A stretch of DNA of 64,000 nt. It comes from Pseudomonas fluorescens (GTDB lineage: Bacteria > Pseudomonadota > Gammaproteobacteria > Pseudomonadales > Pseudomonadaceae). How positions within the stretch are numbered: the first letter of the stretch is position 1; each line of letters begins with the position of its first letter. Positions 8,418 to 17,157 of the stretch are shown one piece after another. A model generated the notes under the pieces. That model was given only the letters and a program-made list of their open reading frames with translations, had not been told where the DNA came from and ran no database searches. The translations under genes and the position numbers were made by a program. Location of the stretch: NCBI RefSeq assembly GCF_001648775.1, contig NZ_LVEJ01000018.1, forward strand, positions 53,379 to 117,378. Direction: 5' to 3'.

Positions 8418-9794
8418 ATGTCCTTTACCCGTCGCCAAATCCTCGGTGGCCTGGCCGGTCTTGTTGTCGTTGGTGTCGGAGCGGGGGGCGCGTCGCGGTA
8501 CTGGCTGGGCAAAATGGCTGACGCTGACGCCGGTCACGATTACGAGTTGATTGCCGCGCCGCTGGACGTTGAGCTGGTGCCTGGGCACAAGACCGAGGCG
8601 TGGGCGTTCGGCCCCTCGGCGCCGGGCACCGAGTTGCGCGTGCGCCAGGGTGAATGGCTGCGGGTGCGCTTCATCAATCATCTGCCGGTAGCGACCACCA
8701 TTCACTGGCACGGCATTCGCCTGCCGCTGGAGATGGACGGCGTGCCGTACGTGTCGCAACTGCCGGTGTTGCCGGGCGAATACTTCGATTACAAATTCCG
8801 CGTGCCGGACGCCGGCAGTTACTGGTATCACCCGCACGTCAGCAGCAGTGAAGAGCTGGGGCGCGGGTTGGTCGGGCCGCTGATCATCGAAGAGCGCGAG
8901 CCGACCGGTTTCCAGTACGAAAAGACCCTGAGCCTGAAGAACTGGCACATCGATGACGAAGGTAATTTCGTCGAGTTCAGCATCCCGCGTGAAGCGGCGC
9001 GGGGCGGTACCGCTGGTCGTTTGTCGACGATCAATGGCGTGCCGACGCCGGTGATTGAATTGCCCGCCGGCCAGATCACCCGCGTGCGCCTGCTCAATCT
9101 CGATAACACCCTGACTTATCGCATCAACATTCCCGGCGTCGAGGCGAAGATCTACGCACTGGACGGCAATCCGGTGGAGCCGCGCCCATTGGGCAAGGAA
9201 TACTGGCTGGGTCCGGGCATGCGTATTTGCCTGGCGATCAAGGCCCCGGCGGCCGGCGAAGAACTGTCGCTGCGCAACGGCCCGGTACGTCTGGGCACGC
9301 TGCGCTCGGTGGCCAATAACGATGCGCCGACGGACTGGCCGAAAGCCCTGCCGGCCAACCCGGTGGCTGAGCCGGACCTGGCCAATGCCGAGAAACTCAA
9401 CTTCAATTTCGAATGGGTTGGTTCGGTGTCGGTCAACGTCGACAACGGCAAGCCGCCGAGTCTGTGGCAAATCAACGGCAAAGCCTGGGACATCACCGAC
9501 AAGACCTGTGCCGATCGGCCGATTGCCAGTTTGAAGTTGGGCCAGAGTTACATTTTTGAATTGAAAAACATGACCCAGTACCAGCACCCGATCCACCTGC
9601 ACGGTATGAGCTTCAAGGTGATTGCGTCGAACCGGCACAAGATCATTCCGTACTTCACCGACACTTATCTGCTGGGCAAGAACGAGCGCGCGCAAGTGGC
9701 GCTGGTGGCCGATAATCCGGGGGTGTGGATGTTCCACTGTCACGTGATCGACCACATGGAAACCGGCCTGATGGCCGCCATCGAGGTGAAGTGA
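8418..9794 (+). CDS. Tat-exported multicopper oxidase (laccase-like)
   Basis: 458 residues from the ATG at 8418, which places a twin-arginine signal (TRRQILGGL) at the N-terminus; an earlier ATG at 8355 would bury it. All four copper signatures are present: HWHG, YWYHPH, HPIHLHG, and HCHVIDHMETGLM with the type-1 methionine. It is a periplasmic oxidase that couples oxidation of phenols, metals or similar substrates to O2 reduction; the substrate is not readable. The stop overlaps the tadA start by one base (TGATG). In P. aeruginosa PAO1 the homologue lies directly after guaA, as far as I recall, so the preceding 8 kb look inserted. Confidence 0.9.
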   Translation: MSFTRRQILGGLAGLVVVGVGAGGASRYWLGKMADADAGHDYELIAAPLDVELVPGHKTEAWAFGPSAPGTELRVRQGEWLRVRFINHLPVATTIHWHGIRLPLEMDGVPYVSQLPVLPGEYFDYKFRVPDAGSYWYHPHVSSSEELGRGLVGPLIIEEREPTGFQYEKTLSLKNWHIDDEGNFVEFSIPREAARGGTAGRLSTINGVPTPVIELPAGQITRVRLLNLDNTLTYRINIPGVEAKIYALDGNPVEPRPLGKEYWLGPGMRICLAIKAPAAGEELSLRNGPVRLGTLRSVANNDAPTDWPKALPANPVAEPDLANAEKLNFNFEWVGSVSVNVDNGKPPSLWQINGKAWDITDKTCADRPIASLKLGQSYIFELKNMTQYQHPIHLHGMSFKVIASNRHKIIPYFTDTYLLGKNERAQVALVADNPGVWMFHCHVIDHMETGLMAAIEVK

Positions 9795-10294
9795 TGCGCC
9801 AGATTCGCCCTGCGGCGATCATCGACCGCAGCCGTGATCGCGATTTCATGCGCGAAGCCCTGGCCCTTGCCGCACAAGGCGCAGCGCTCGGCGAAGTGCC
9901 GGTGGGCGCGGTGCTGGTGCAGGACGGCGAGATCATCGGGCGCGGCTTCAATTGCCCGATCAGTACCAGCGACCCGAGTGCCCACGCAGAAATGGTCGCC
10001 ATCCGCGCGGCGGCAGAGGCGGTGGATAATTATCGACTGCCGGGCAGCACGCTGTATGTGACGCTGGAACCGTGCAGCATGTGCGCGGGCTTGATCGTGC
10101 ATTCGCGGGTGGCGCGCGTGGTGTATGGCGCGCTGGAGCCGAAGGCGGGGATTGTGCAGAGTCAGGGGCAGTTTTTTACCCAGGGCTTTTTGAATCACCG
10201 GGTGTTGTATGAAGGTGGGGTGTTGGCTGAAGAGTGTGGCGCGGTGTTGACCGAGTTCTTCCGCGCCCGTAGAGCGAAGAGCCCCTCACCCTAA
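9794..10294 (+). CDS. tadA: tRNA-specific adenosine deaminase
   Basis: Converts A34 to inosine in the tRNA-Arg(ACG) anticodon. 166 residues. The zinc motifs are H-A-E (SAHAEMVA) with the catalytic Glu, and P-C-S-M-C. The start ATG overlaps the stop of the oxidase gene (TGATG), giving tight coupling. The last residues (SPSP) and the TAA stop are encoded by the first bases of the 10282-10637 repeat (cccctcaccctaa), so the repeat arrived at, and now supplies, the end of the gene. Confidence 0.95.
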   Translation: MRQIRPAAIIDRSRDRDFMREALALAAQGAALGEVPVGAVLVQDGEIIGRGFNCPISTSDPSAHAEMVAIRAAAEAVDNYRLPGSTLYVTLEPCSMCAGLIVHSRVARVVYGALEPKAGIVQSQGQFFTQGFLNHRVLYEGGVLAEECGAVLTEFFRARRAKSPSP

Positions 10295-10637
10295 CCCTCT
10301 CCCAGAGGTAGAGGGGACTGACCGGACTGGATGGGCGATCTCCGCCGACCTGAGAGACCGAGTCGAACTCAAGTTTCGAAAAGCCCAAAGATCGGCTCCC
10401 TCTCCGACAGGGAGAGGGGGCTGACCGGGTTGGATGGGCGAGGTCCGCCGACCTGAGATACCGAGTCGAACTCAAGTTTCGAAAAGCCCAAAGATCAGCT
10501 CCCTCTCCCACAGTGAGAGGGGACTGACCGGACTGGATGGGCGAGGTGCACCGACCTGAGTTATCGAGTCGAACTCAAGTTTTGAAAAGCTCAAAGATCA
10601 GCGCCCTCTCCCTTGGGAGAGGGCTGGGGTGAGGGGT
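10282..10637. repeat. Composite 'ccctcaccc' intergenic repeat, three tandem ~103-bp units
   Basis: Bounded by inverted ends (cccctcaccctaaccctct at the left, agagggctggggtgagggg at the right). Inside, a unit beginning ctgaccgg recurs at about 10318, 10421 and 10524 with near-identical sequence (gccgacctgag, accgagtcgaactcaag, gaaaagcccaaagatc). Related copies occur at 13714, 16845, 48899 and 55217. It fills the gap between tadA and cmoB, where no gene is seen. Function unknown; the dyad ends could fold and stop transcription. Confidence 0.85.
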
Positions 10638-10666
10638 GGGCTCACCGCAGTGTTTGAAAGATTGGA

Positions 10667-11623
10667 TTACTTCTTGGCGACGATCACCGCGCGCATCGGT
10701 GCCGGCAATCCTTCGATGGTTTTGCTGTGATCTTCCGGATCAAGGAAATCGCTGAGCGACTGATACTTCATCCACTCGGTACCGCGCTGTTCCTCGACCG
10801 TCGTGGTGCTCACGTCTACGCAACGAATGTCGGTAAACCCCGCGCGACGCAACCACAATTCCAGCGCCGGCACCGACGGCAGGAACCACACGTTGCGCAT
10901 CTGCGCATATCGATCCTCCGGCACCAGCACTTGATGCTTGTCGCCTTCGACCACCAGCGTTTCCAGCACCAGCTCACCGCCCTTGACCAGGCAATCCTTC
11001 AACGCCAGCAAATGCTCGATCGGCGAGCGACGGTGATAGAACACACCCATCGAAAACACCGTGTCGAAACCTTCCAGATTCGGCGGCAGGTCTTCAAACG
11101 GGAACGGTAAGTGCCAGGCGTTCGGCTCTGAGAGATAACGCTGCACCGCCTGGAACTGGCAGAAGAACAGCCAGTTCGGGTCGACACCAATCACACTGTT
11201 CGCGCCGGCGCCGAGCATGCGCCACATGTAATAACCGTTGCCGCAGCCGACATCGAGGATGCGTTTGCCTTTCAGGTCCAGATGCGGCGCCACCCGTGAC
11301 CACTTCCAGTCCGAACGCCATTCGGTGTCGACGTGCACGCCAAACAGATCAAACGGCCCTTTGCGCCACGGCGACAAGCCCATCAGCGCAGTACGCATCT
11401 GCGCGCGGGTTTCCTCGTCGCAATCGGTGTCGAGTTTCAAGCCGTTGAGCAGATCGACTTCGCTCGGCTGGATCTTCGGCAAGGCGTCCAGCGCACTTTG
11501 CCAGCGCTCCAGATCGCCGTGACCTTTGTCCATTTTCTTGTCGAGTTGACGCTGCAGGGTGTTGGCCCATTCGGCCAGCGGTGTGCCAGCCAAGCGGCGG
11601 GCGAGGGGGGACAGATCAATCAT
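10667..11623 (-). CDS. cmoB: tRNA U34 carboxymethyltransferase
   Basis: Transfers the carboxymethyl group of carboxy-SAM to 5-hydroxyuridine-34 to make cmo5U in wobble tRNAs. 318 residues, the family length. A Rossmann methyltransferase motif is seen (ILDVGCGNGYYMWRM), and GVFYHRRSP and WMKYQSLSDFL are typical of CmoB. The start overlaps the stop of cmoA by four bases (ATGA), giving a coupled cmoA-cmoB operon. Confidence 0.96.
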   Translation of the reverse strand: MIDLSPLARRLAGTPLAEWANTLQRQLDKKMDKGHGDLERWQSALDALPKIQPSEVDLLNGLKLDTDCDEETRAQMRTALMGLSPWRKGPFDLFGVHVDTEWRSDWKWSRVAPHLDLKGKRILDVGCGNGYYMWRMLGAGANSVIGVDPNWLFFCQFQAVQRYLSEPNAWHLPFPFEDLPPNLEGFDTVFSMGVFYHRRSPIEHLLALKDCLVKGGELVLETLVVEGDKHQVLVPEDRYAQMRNVWFLPSVPALELWLRRAGFTDIRCVDVSTTTVEEQRGTEWMKYQSLSDFLDPEDHSKTIEGLPAPMRAVIVAKK

Positions 11624-12363
11624 GGCAAGGCAATCAACGAGGCAAAGTTAAGACACTGAAACCACGGCACGACTTTCGAGAACCCGGCGGCCAGCAGGCG
11701 TTCGCGGTGTTCTTCGAGGCTGTCGGGCTTCATGACGTTTTCGATGGCGCTGCGCTTCTGGGCGATTTCCAGTTCGCTGTAGCCGTTGGCGCGTTTGAAG
11801 GCGACGTGCAGATCAGTGAGCAGCGCGTGTTCTTCGGCATCGTTAAAGCGCAGCTTTTCCGACAGGATCAGCGCGCCGCCCGGCAGCAGTGATTGGCGAA
11901 TGCGCGAGAGCAACGCGGTGCGCTGATCCGGGGCGATGAATTGCAGGGTGAAGTTCAGCGCCACCACCGAGGCTGGCTGAAACTCGAGGGCAAGGATGTC
12001 GCCTTCGATCACGTCCACCGGCAGCAACTCCTGGAACATCGAGTCCTGACCGTTGAGGTATTCACGGCAGCGCTCGACCATGGCGGCGGAGTTATCCACA
12101 GCAATCACCCGGCAACCGTCGGTGCGCACGTGACGGCGCAGCGCTTGAGTCACCGCGCCCAAGGATGAGCCAAGATCGTAGAGCACGCTGTTCGGCTGAG
12201 CGAACTGCGCGGCGAGCACGCCGAGGTTTTCGACGATGGTCGGGTAACCCGGCACCGAGCGCTTGATCATGTCCGGGAACACCCGCACCACGTCTTCGTT
12301 GAAGGCGAAGTCGGGTACCTGGGCCAAAGGCTTGGCGAAAATGCGATCGGGTTCTTTGCTCAC
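11620..12363 (-). CDS. cmoA: Carboxy-S-adenosyl-L-methionine synthase
   Basis: Makes carboxy-SAM from SAM and prephenate, the donor for CmoB. 247 residues from a GTG start at 12363 (reads VSKEPDRIF, as in the family). The frame stays open upstream to 12723, but that part runs through a REP element and is not coding. The SAM site is YDLGSSLGAVT; the LNFTLQFI and NGYSELEI segments are characteristic. First gene of the cmoAB pair. Confidence 0.94.
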   Translation of the reverse strand: MSKEPDRIFAKPLAQVPDFAFNEDVVRVFPDMIKRSVPGYPTIVENLGVLAAQFAQPNSVLYDLGSSLGAVTQALRRHVRTDGCRVIAVDNSAAMVERCREYLNGQDSMFQELLPVDVIEGDILALEFQPASVVALNFTLQFIAPDQRTALLSRIRQSLLPGGALILSEKLRFNDAEEHALLTDLHVAFKRANGYSELEIAQKRSAIENVMKPDSLEEHRERLLAAGFSKVVPWFQCLNFASLIALP

Positions 12364-12469
12364 GGCGGTTCCGGCAGTGTCGGTGGAAAAGGCCGGCATT
12401 TTAGCCAAAGTGGCGTCGGGATGCTTGGGTTGTCTGATAAAGCGCCGCACGCAAGCCGCAAACACCCAC

Positions 12470-12604
12470 CTGTGGCGAGGGAGCTTGCTCCCGCCGGGTT
12501 GCGAAGCGACCCAAAAACCGCTGCATACGATGCTGCAGGTATATCTCGTACTCAGGTTTGGCGACTGCTGCGCAGCCGAGCGGGAGCGAGCTCCCTCGCC
12601 ACAA
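12470..12604. repeat. REP pair, 'tgtggcgagggagc' subtype
   Basis: tgtggcgagggagcttgctcccgc at the left is mirrored by gcgggagcgagctccctcgccaca at the right, about 85 bases apart, as in a REPIN. A second copy of this subtype lies at 42812-42944. It sits between cmoA and the YhhN gene. Confidence 0.85.
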
Positions 12605-12607
12605 GGA

Positions 12608-13249
12608 TTAGCGTTTGGTCTGGGAGAACGCGGAGGCGGCGATGCCCCACTGGCCCAGCCAGTAGCTGAGGATGATGACGTACGGCGCGGCGTGGAATGG
12701 CGATACAAAGCGATCAATACCAATCACGCTGTCCGAGAACACAAACGCCAGCGCGCCACCCGCCGCCAACAGCGCCGAACGTTTCGGCACATTGGTTCCG
12801 AGTCGTGCCAAAGCGCGCCAGAGCATCGCGCTGATGGCCGTGCCGTAGACGATCACTGGCACCAGCAACGGCCCCAGACCGCTGGAAATCAGCAGCCCCA
12901 GCAGCACCGCACCGACGGCGAGGGCAAGCAGCAGCGGCAATATCGCCAGACGCTTGCAGTCACTCAGATAAGCCTTCAGATAAGCCAGATGCGCGACCAG
13001 AAACGCACCAAGCCCAAACACAAAAAGATCCCCCGGCCACGCCAGCAACACATCACCGAGCAGCGAGAAAATCAGACCGAGGCTGATCCAGCGTCGATAG
13101 TCGCTGGGTGGCGCATCGTGCAGCCAGCCGAGCAATGCCAGCACCGGCAGCGGTTTGACCAACAGGCAGAGCAGCGCCGCGTGGGTGCTGACACCGTAGA
13201 GAAACGTCACCGCGCCCATCAGCGCCAGAATCAGCCAGCCCACGATCAA
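12608..13249 (-). CDS. YhhN/TMEM86-family membrane protein (lysoplasmalogenase-like)
   Basis: 213 residues with about eight hydrophobic helices. The SLLGDVLLAW segment and the polar residues of FVFSDSVIGIDRF match the YhhN family, whose animal members (TMEM86) hydrolyse lysoplasmalogens. An inner-membrane location is expected; the bacterial substrate is not established from sequence. Its start overlaps the stop of the inhibitor gene by four bases, so the two are co-transcribed. Confidence 0.85.
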   Translation of the reverse strand: MIVGWLILALMGAVTFLYGVSTHAALLCLLVKPLPVLALLGWLHDAPPSDYRRWISLGLIFSLLGDVLLAWPGDLFVFGLGAFLVAHLAYLKAYLSDCKRLAILPLLLALAVGAVLLGLLISSGLGPLLVPVIVYGTAISAMLWRALARLGTNVPKRSALLAAGGALAFVFSDSVIGIDRFVSPFHAAPYVIILSYWLGQWGIAASAFSQTKR

Positions 13250-13638
13250 TTCACCGAAATGGCGCAGTCAAAGGTTTCCACTGGCAACACTTCCGGCGCC
13301 CACGGCTGTTGCGAAGTCAGGCGCAGACGCCCGGTGCCGGGGGCGAAGGCCTGGAAGCGCCAGGTCGACAAACCCGCTGCGCCGACCACGCCGGCATCTT
13401 CCGGATTGCTGTAGACCTCGGGGCTGAGTGCGCGCAATACGCCGCCAGCGGAATCCTGAATGGCCCAGCGATAACCCGTGGTCGGGTTGCTTGGTAGCAT
13501 GATGATGAGGTTTTGCCCGTTGGTGAGCCGTACGGGGCATTCGCTTTGTTTTTCCACGGTCACGTTGTGTTTCGGTTGCGTGGCGCAAGCGGCCAGCAAC
13601 GAGAGGGCGAGGGGGAGAAACAGGCGAGTGGGGGACAT
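13246..13638 (-). CDS. Lipoprotein, chagasin-type cysteine protease inhibitor (MEROPS I42)
   Basis: 130 residues with a lipoprotein signal (SLLAAC lipobox, Cys18). The mature part has the I42 inhibitor loops: NPTTGYRW (loop 1), GLSTWRFQA (loop 2) and the expected late RPW-like loop in altered form (QQPWAP). It should sit in the envelope and inhibit papain-like proteases. P. aeruginosa carries an inhibitor of this family next to an AsrA-type Lon gene, as I recall; the same neighbourhood is present here. Confidence 0.85.
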   Translation of the reverse strand: MSPTRLFLPLALSLLAACATQPKHNVTVEKQSECPVRLTNGQNLIIMLPSNPTTGYRWAIQDSAGGVLRALSPEVYSNPEDAGVVGAAGLSTWRFQAFAPGTGRLRLTSQQPWAPEVLPVETFDCAISVN

Positions 13639-13713
13639 AAGGTCAGCGGCTCCAGGCGTTCACGACGAACGGCGAGCATAACTGAAGATGAGACAAAGTG
13701 TGACAATGCCAAG

Positions 13714-13889
13714 CCCTCACCCTAGCCCTCTCCCAGAGGGAGAGGGGACTGATCGGGGGATATTGGCGAGGTACGCCGACCTGAGCGTGCGTCAGCGAAT
13801 CCATAATCGACCCGGTGTTTCAGGTCGGCGCATAGCGCAAGACGGCTCGGTTGGCTCCCTCTCCTGGGGGAGAGGGCTGGGGTGAGGGG
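13714..13889. repeat. 'ccctcaccc' intergenic repeat, single unit
   Basis: Ends ccctcaccctagccctctccc and gggagagggctggggtgagg are inverted. The interior carries gactgatcgggg and gccgacctgagcgtgc, related to the tadA-cmoB repeat. It fills the gap between the inhibitor gene and lon. Confidence 0.85.
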
Positions 13890-13903
13890 CTACGGGCTAC
13901 CGG

Positions 13904-16321
13904 TCAGAACAGTACCTTCGCCACATCGGCAAACCGCTTGGCGAAGTGCACGGTAATCCCTTCCTTCAGATAATCCGGCAGTTCCTCAAAATTACCCCGA
14001 TTCGGCTCCGGCAAAATCAGCTCGAAAATCTTCTGCCGCCGTGCCGCAATCACCTTCTCACGCACTCCGCCAATCGGCAGCACATGGCCGGTCAGCGTCA
14101 GTTCACCGGTCATTGCCACGCCTTTTTTCGGCGGCTGATTACGCGCCAGCGAAAGCAGGGCGCTGGCCATGGTCACGCCGGCGCTCGGGCCGTCTTTCGG
14201 TGTCGCGCCTTCCGGTACGTGCAAGTGGACGAAAGCCTCATCGAAGAATTTCGCGTCTCCGCCGAACTGTTTCAAGTGCGAGCTGACGTAGCTGTAGGCG
14301 ATCTCCGCCGATTCCTTCATCACATCGCCGAGTTGCCCGGTGAGTTTGAAACCGCGATTGAGCGTGTGAATCCGCGTCGCTTCAATCGGCAAGGTTGCGC
14401 CGCCCATGCTGGTCCACGCCAGACCGGTAATCACGCCGGTGCCGGACAACACTTGTTCATTGCGGAACACCGGATGACCCAGTGACGCTTCGAGATCTTT
14501 CGGTCCGAGCTTGATCACCGCTTTCGGGTCGTCGATCAGTTTCATCACCGCTTTGCGCACCAGTTTGCCCATTTGTTTCTCGAGCTGGCGCACGCCGGCT
14601 TCACGGGCGTATCCGTCGATCAGGGATTTGAGGGCGCTGTCGCTGATGCTCAGGCTGCCCTTGGACACACCGGCCTTTTCCAGCAATTTCGGCCACAGGT
14701 GACGCTTGGCGATGGCGACTTTTTCTTCGGTGATGTAGCCCGACAGGCGAATCACTTCCATGCGGTCGAGCAACGGGCCTGGGATCGAATCGAGGGTGTT
14801 GGCGGTGCAGACGAACAGGACTTTAGACAAGTCCATGCGCAGGTCGAGGTAGTGGTCGAGGAATTCGACGTTCTGTTCCGGGTCGAGGGTTTCCAGCAGC
14901 GCCGAGGCCGGATCGCCCTGGTAGCTCTGGCCCATCTTGTCGATCTCGTCGAGCATGATCACCGGGTTCATCACTTCGACATCTTTCAACGCCTGCACCA
15001 GTTTGCCCGGCTGTGCGCCGATGTAGGTGCGGCGGTGGCCCTTGATCTCGGCTTCGTCGCGCATGCCGCCGAGGCTGAAGCGGTAGAACGGCCGGCCGAG
15101 GGATTCGGCGATGGATTTGCCGACGCTGGTTTTACCCACGCCCGGCGGGCCGACCAGCAGCACGATGGAGCCGCTGATTTCGCCTTTATAAGCACCGACG
15201 GCGAGGAATTCGAGGATGCGATCCTTGATGTCGTCGAGGCCGGCGTGGTGTTTGTCGAGGATTTTGCGCGCGTGCTTGAGGTCGAGTTTGTCCTCGCCGT
15301 ACACGCCCCACGGCACCGAAGTCGCCCAATCAAGGTAGTTGCGGGTCACCGCGTATTCCGGCGAGCCGGTCTCGAGGATCGACAGTTTGTTCATTTCTTC
15401 TTCGAGGCGCTTCTGCACCTGCGCCGGCAGGACCTTGCCTTCCAGACGTTGCTCGAACTGTTCGAGGTCAGCGCTGCGGTCGTCCTTGGTCAGGCCGAGT
15501 TCCTGCTGGATGACCTTGAGTTGTTCCTTGAGGAAGAACTCGCGCTGATGCTCGCCGATCTTACGGTTAACTTCCGCCGAGATTTCTTTTTGCAGGCGCG
15601 CGACTTCGACTTCCTTGCGCAGCATCGGCAGGACTTTTTCCATGCGCTTGAGCATCGGCACGCAGTCGAGCACGGCTTGCAGCTCGGGGCCGGTGGCGGA
15701 GGTCAGGGCGGCGGCGAAGTCGGTGAGTGGCGACGGATCGTTGGGGCTGAAGCGGTTGAGGTAGTTTTTCAGCTCTTCGCTGTACAGCGGGTTGAGCGGC
15801 AGCAGTTCCTTGATTGCGTTGATCAGCGCCATGCCGTAGGCCTTGACCTCGTCGGTCGGCTCGGTGGGCTGGTGCGGGTATTCGACTTCGACCAGGTACG
15901 GTGGGCGGTGGTGTTTGAGCCAGGTTTTGATGCGCACACGGCTCAGGCCCTGGGCGACGAATTGCAGTTTGCCGTTCTCGCGGCTGGCGTGGTGGACTTT
16001 GACCAGCGTGCCGTATTGCGGCAGGGCGCCGGTGTCGAAGTGGCGCGGGTCTTCCTGGGGCGTGTCCATGAAGAACAGGGCCAGGGAGTGGTGTTCGGAT
16101 TTGCTGACCAGTTCGAGGGTTTCGGCCCAGGGTTCTTCGTTGACGATGACCGGCAGGACTTGGGCCGGGAAGAACGGGCGATTGTGGATCGGGATGATGT
16201 AGACCTTGTCCGGCAGGTTCTGGCCAGGCAGGGCGAGGCCTTTGCCGGAGGAGGTGTGTTCGATGTTTTCGGCTTCGGTGTAGTCGTCGGGGTTTTCCGG
16301 GAATTCTTGCTGGTCGCTCAT
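13904..16321 (-). CDS. lon: ATP-dependent Lon-family protease (AsrA-like second Lon)
   Basis: 805 residues from the ATG at 16321 (MSDQQEF); a start 15 bases earlier is also open. The N-terminal LON substrate domain is followed by AAA+ with Walker A G-P-P-G-V-G-K397-T-S, and the serine protease domain with GPS713AG and the dyad lysine K756. It degrades misfolded or regulatory proteins in the cytoplasm. The acidic N-terminal extension and the I42-inhibitor neighbour fit PA0779/AsrA of P. aeruginosa, an aminoglycoside-stress-linked protease, rather than the clpX-linked housekeeping Lon. Confidence 0.93.
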   Translation of the reverse strand: MSDQQEFPENPDDYTEAENIEHTSSGKGLALPGQNLPDKVYIIPIHNRPFFPAQVLPVIVNEEPWAETLELVSKSEHHSLALFFMDTPQEDPRHFDTGALPQYGTLVKVHHASRENGKLQFVAQGLSRVRIKTWLKHHRPPYLVEVEYPHQPTEPTDEVKAYGMALINAIKELLPLNPLYSEELKNYLNRFSPNDPSPLTDFAAALTSATGPELQAVLDCVPMLKRMEKVLPMLRKEVEVARLQKEISAEVNRKIGEHQREFFLKEQLKVIQQELGLTKDDRSADLEQFEQRLEGKVLPAQVQKRLEEEMNKLSILETGSPEYAVTRNYLDWATSVPWGVYGEDKLDLKHARKILDKHHAGLDDIKDRILEFLAVGAYKGEISGSIVLLVGPPGVGKTSVGKSIAESLGRPFYRFSLGGMRDEAEIKGHRRTYIGAQPGKLVQALKDVEVMNPVIMLDEIDKMGQSYQGDPASALLETLDPEQNVEFLDHYLDLRMDLSKVLFVCTANTLDSIPGPLLDRMEVIRLSGYITEEKVAIAKRHLWPKLLEKAGVSKGSLSISDSALKSLIDGYAREAGVRQLEKQMGKLVRKAVMKLIDDPKAVIKLGPKDLEASLGHPVFRNEQVLSGTGVITGLAWTSMGGATLPIEATRIHTLNRGFKLTGQLGDVMKESAEIAYSYVSSHLKQFGGDAKFFDEAFVHLHVPEGATPKDGPSAGVTMASALLSLARNQPPKKGVAMTGELTLTGHVLPIGGVREKVIAARRQKIFELILPEPNRGNFEELPDYLKEGITVHFAKRFADVAKVLF

Positions 16322-16431
16322 GGGGCACCTGCGCAATGGGGTATGGGTCTTAGATGGGGCAGGGGCTGGGTGGTTTCAATGGGGGGCGGTGTTTCTGATT
16401 GTGTGTTCAGGGTTTTGACAGGGTTCACGCT

Positions 16432-16800
16432 TTGGGCTTGGCGGCCTCTGGGCCGACCATGTTCTTGGGGGTTTGGGGGGATATCCGTTTCTTCGGTAAC
16501 GGCTTCTTAGGGTTTCGCCCTTACGGCGACTCACTTTTTTGACAAACGCCTCAAAAAAGTAAGCAAAAAAACGCTTGCTCCTGCGTGCGGCCCGCTCGCT
16601 GGGGCTCGGGGTTCCTTCGCTGCGGGATCGATCCGGGGGCATCGCCTCCGGTTTGCTGCGCTGCACCTCCTCTCGATGTGTTTGGCTGCGCCAAACGGTC
16701 GCTGCGCTCCCACCCCCGGATCAATCCCTGCGCTCAGCCTTCCGATGTCGCCCTACAGATCAAGAGCTGCAGCCGAGCTAACGCTCATCCTGTTGAGTGG
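16432..16800. repeat. Pseudomonas long intergenic repeat (gatatccgttt...aacggcttc type)
   Basis: No convincing gene lies here. The succession ggcggcctctgggccgacc, gatatccgtttcttcggtaacgg, cgcccttacggcgactcac, aaaaaagtaagcaaaa, then cgcttgctcctgcgtgcggc matches a several-hundred-base interspersed element I recognise from many Pseudomonas genomes. It contains stop-poor frames that are often mis-called as genes. The stretch 16322-16431 between lon and this element is only the lon upstream region. Confidence 0.6.
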
Positions 16801-16844
16801 TGAGGAGCACAGCGTGGCCGGCTTTTGATTTGCGTTGGATTCGC

Positions 16845-17103
16845 CCCTCACCCCAGCCCTCTCCCGAGGGAGAGGGGGCCGATTTGTGGGCTTTTCAAGA
16901 TTTTCGTTCAACGCGGTATCGCACGTCGGCGTAGCTCTCCCAAACACCTCGATCAGTCCCCTCTCCCTCTGGGAGAGGGCTAGGGTGAGGGGCTTTTGAT
17001 CTGTTTCAAACCTGAGTTCGACACGGTATCGCACGTCGGCGTATCTCTTCGAAACACCACAGTCAGTCCCCTCTCCCTCTGGGAGAGGGTTAGGGTGAGG
17101 GGC
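16845..17103. repeat. 'ccctcaccc' repeat cluster, two abutting units
   Basis: Three dyad blocks (16845-16875, about 16959-16993, 17068-17103) alternate with two related spacers carrying ggtatcgcacgtcggcgta. It is the same family as at 10282 but with different spacer sequence. It separates the long repeat from the small unknown gene. Confidence 0.85.
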
Positions 17104-17157
17104 TTTTGATTTTTTTCACGGTCTGCATTTGGGTACGGGTTTGCCTGACCAAGATCA

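Noticed and set aside
10176..10511. Open frame inside the tandem repeat after tadA
   Set aside because: Its sequence is a translation of the repeat units only.
10282..10637. CRISPR array in the tandem repeats
   Set aside because: Units are about 103 bases without short unique spacers, and there are no cas genes.
12263..13414. Open frame of about 380 codons on the plus strand over cmoA, REP and YhhN genes
   Set aside because: Crosses several genes and a repeat, with a His/Gln/Arg-rich composition and no start signal.
14573..16510. Open frame of about 640 codons opposite lon
   Set aside because: Antisense shadow with low-complexity Phe/Val/Asp/Gln composition; Lon motifs on the other strand are complete.
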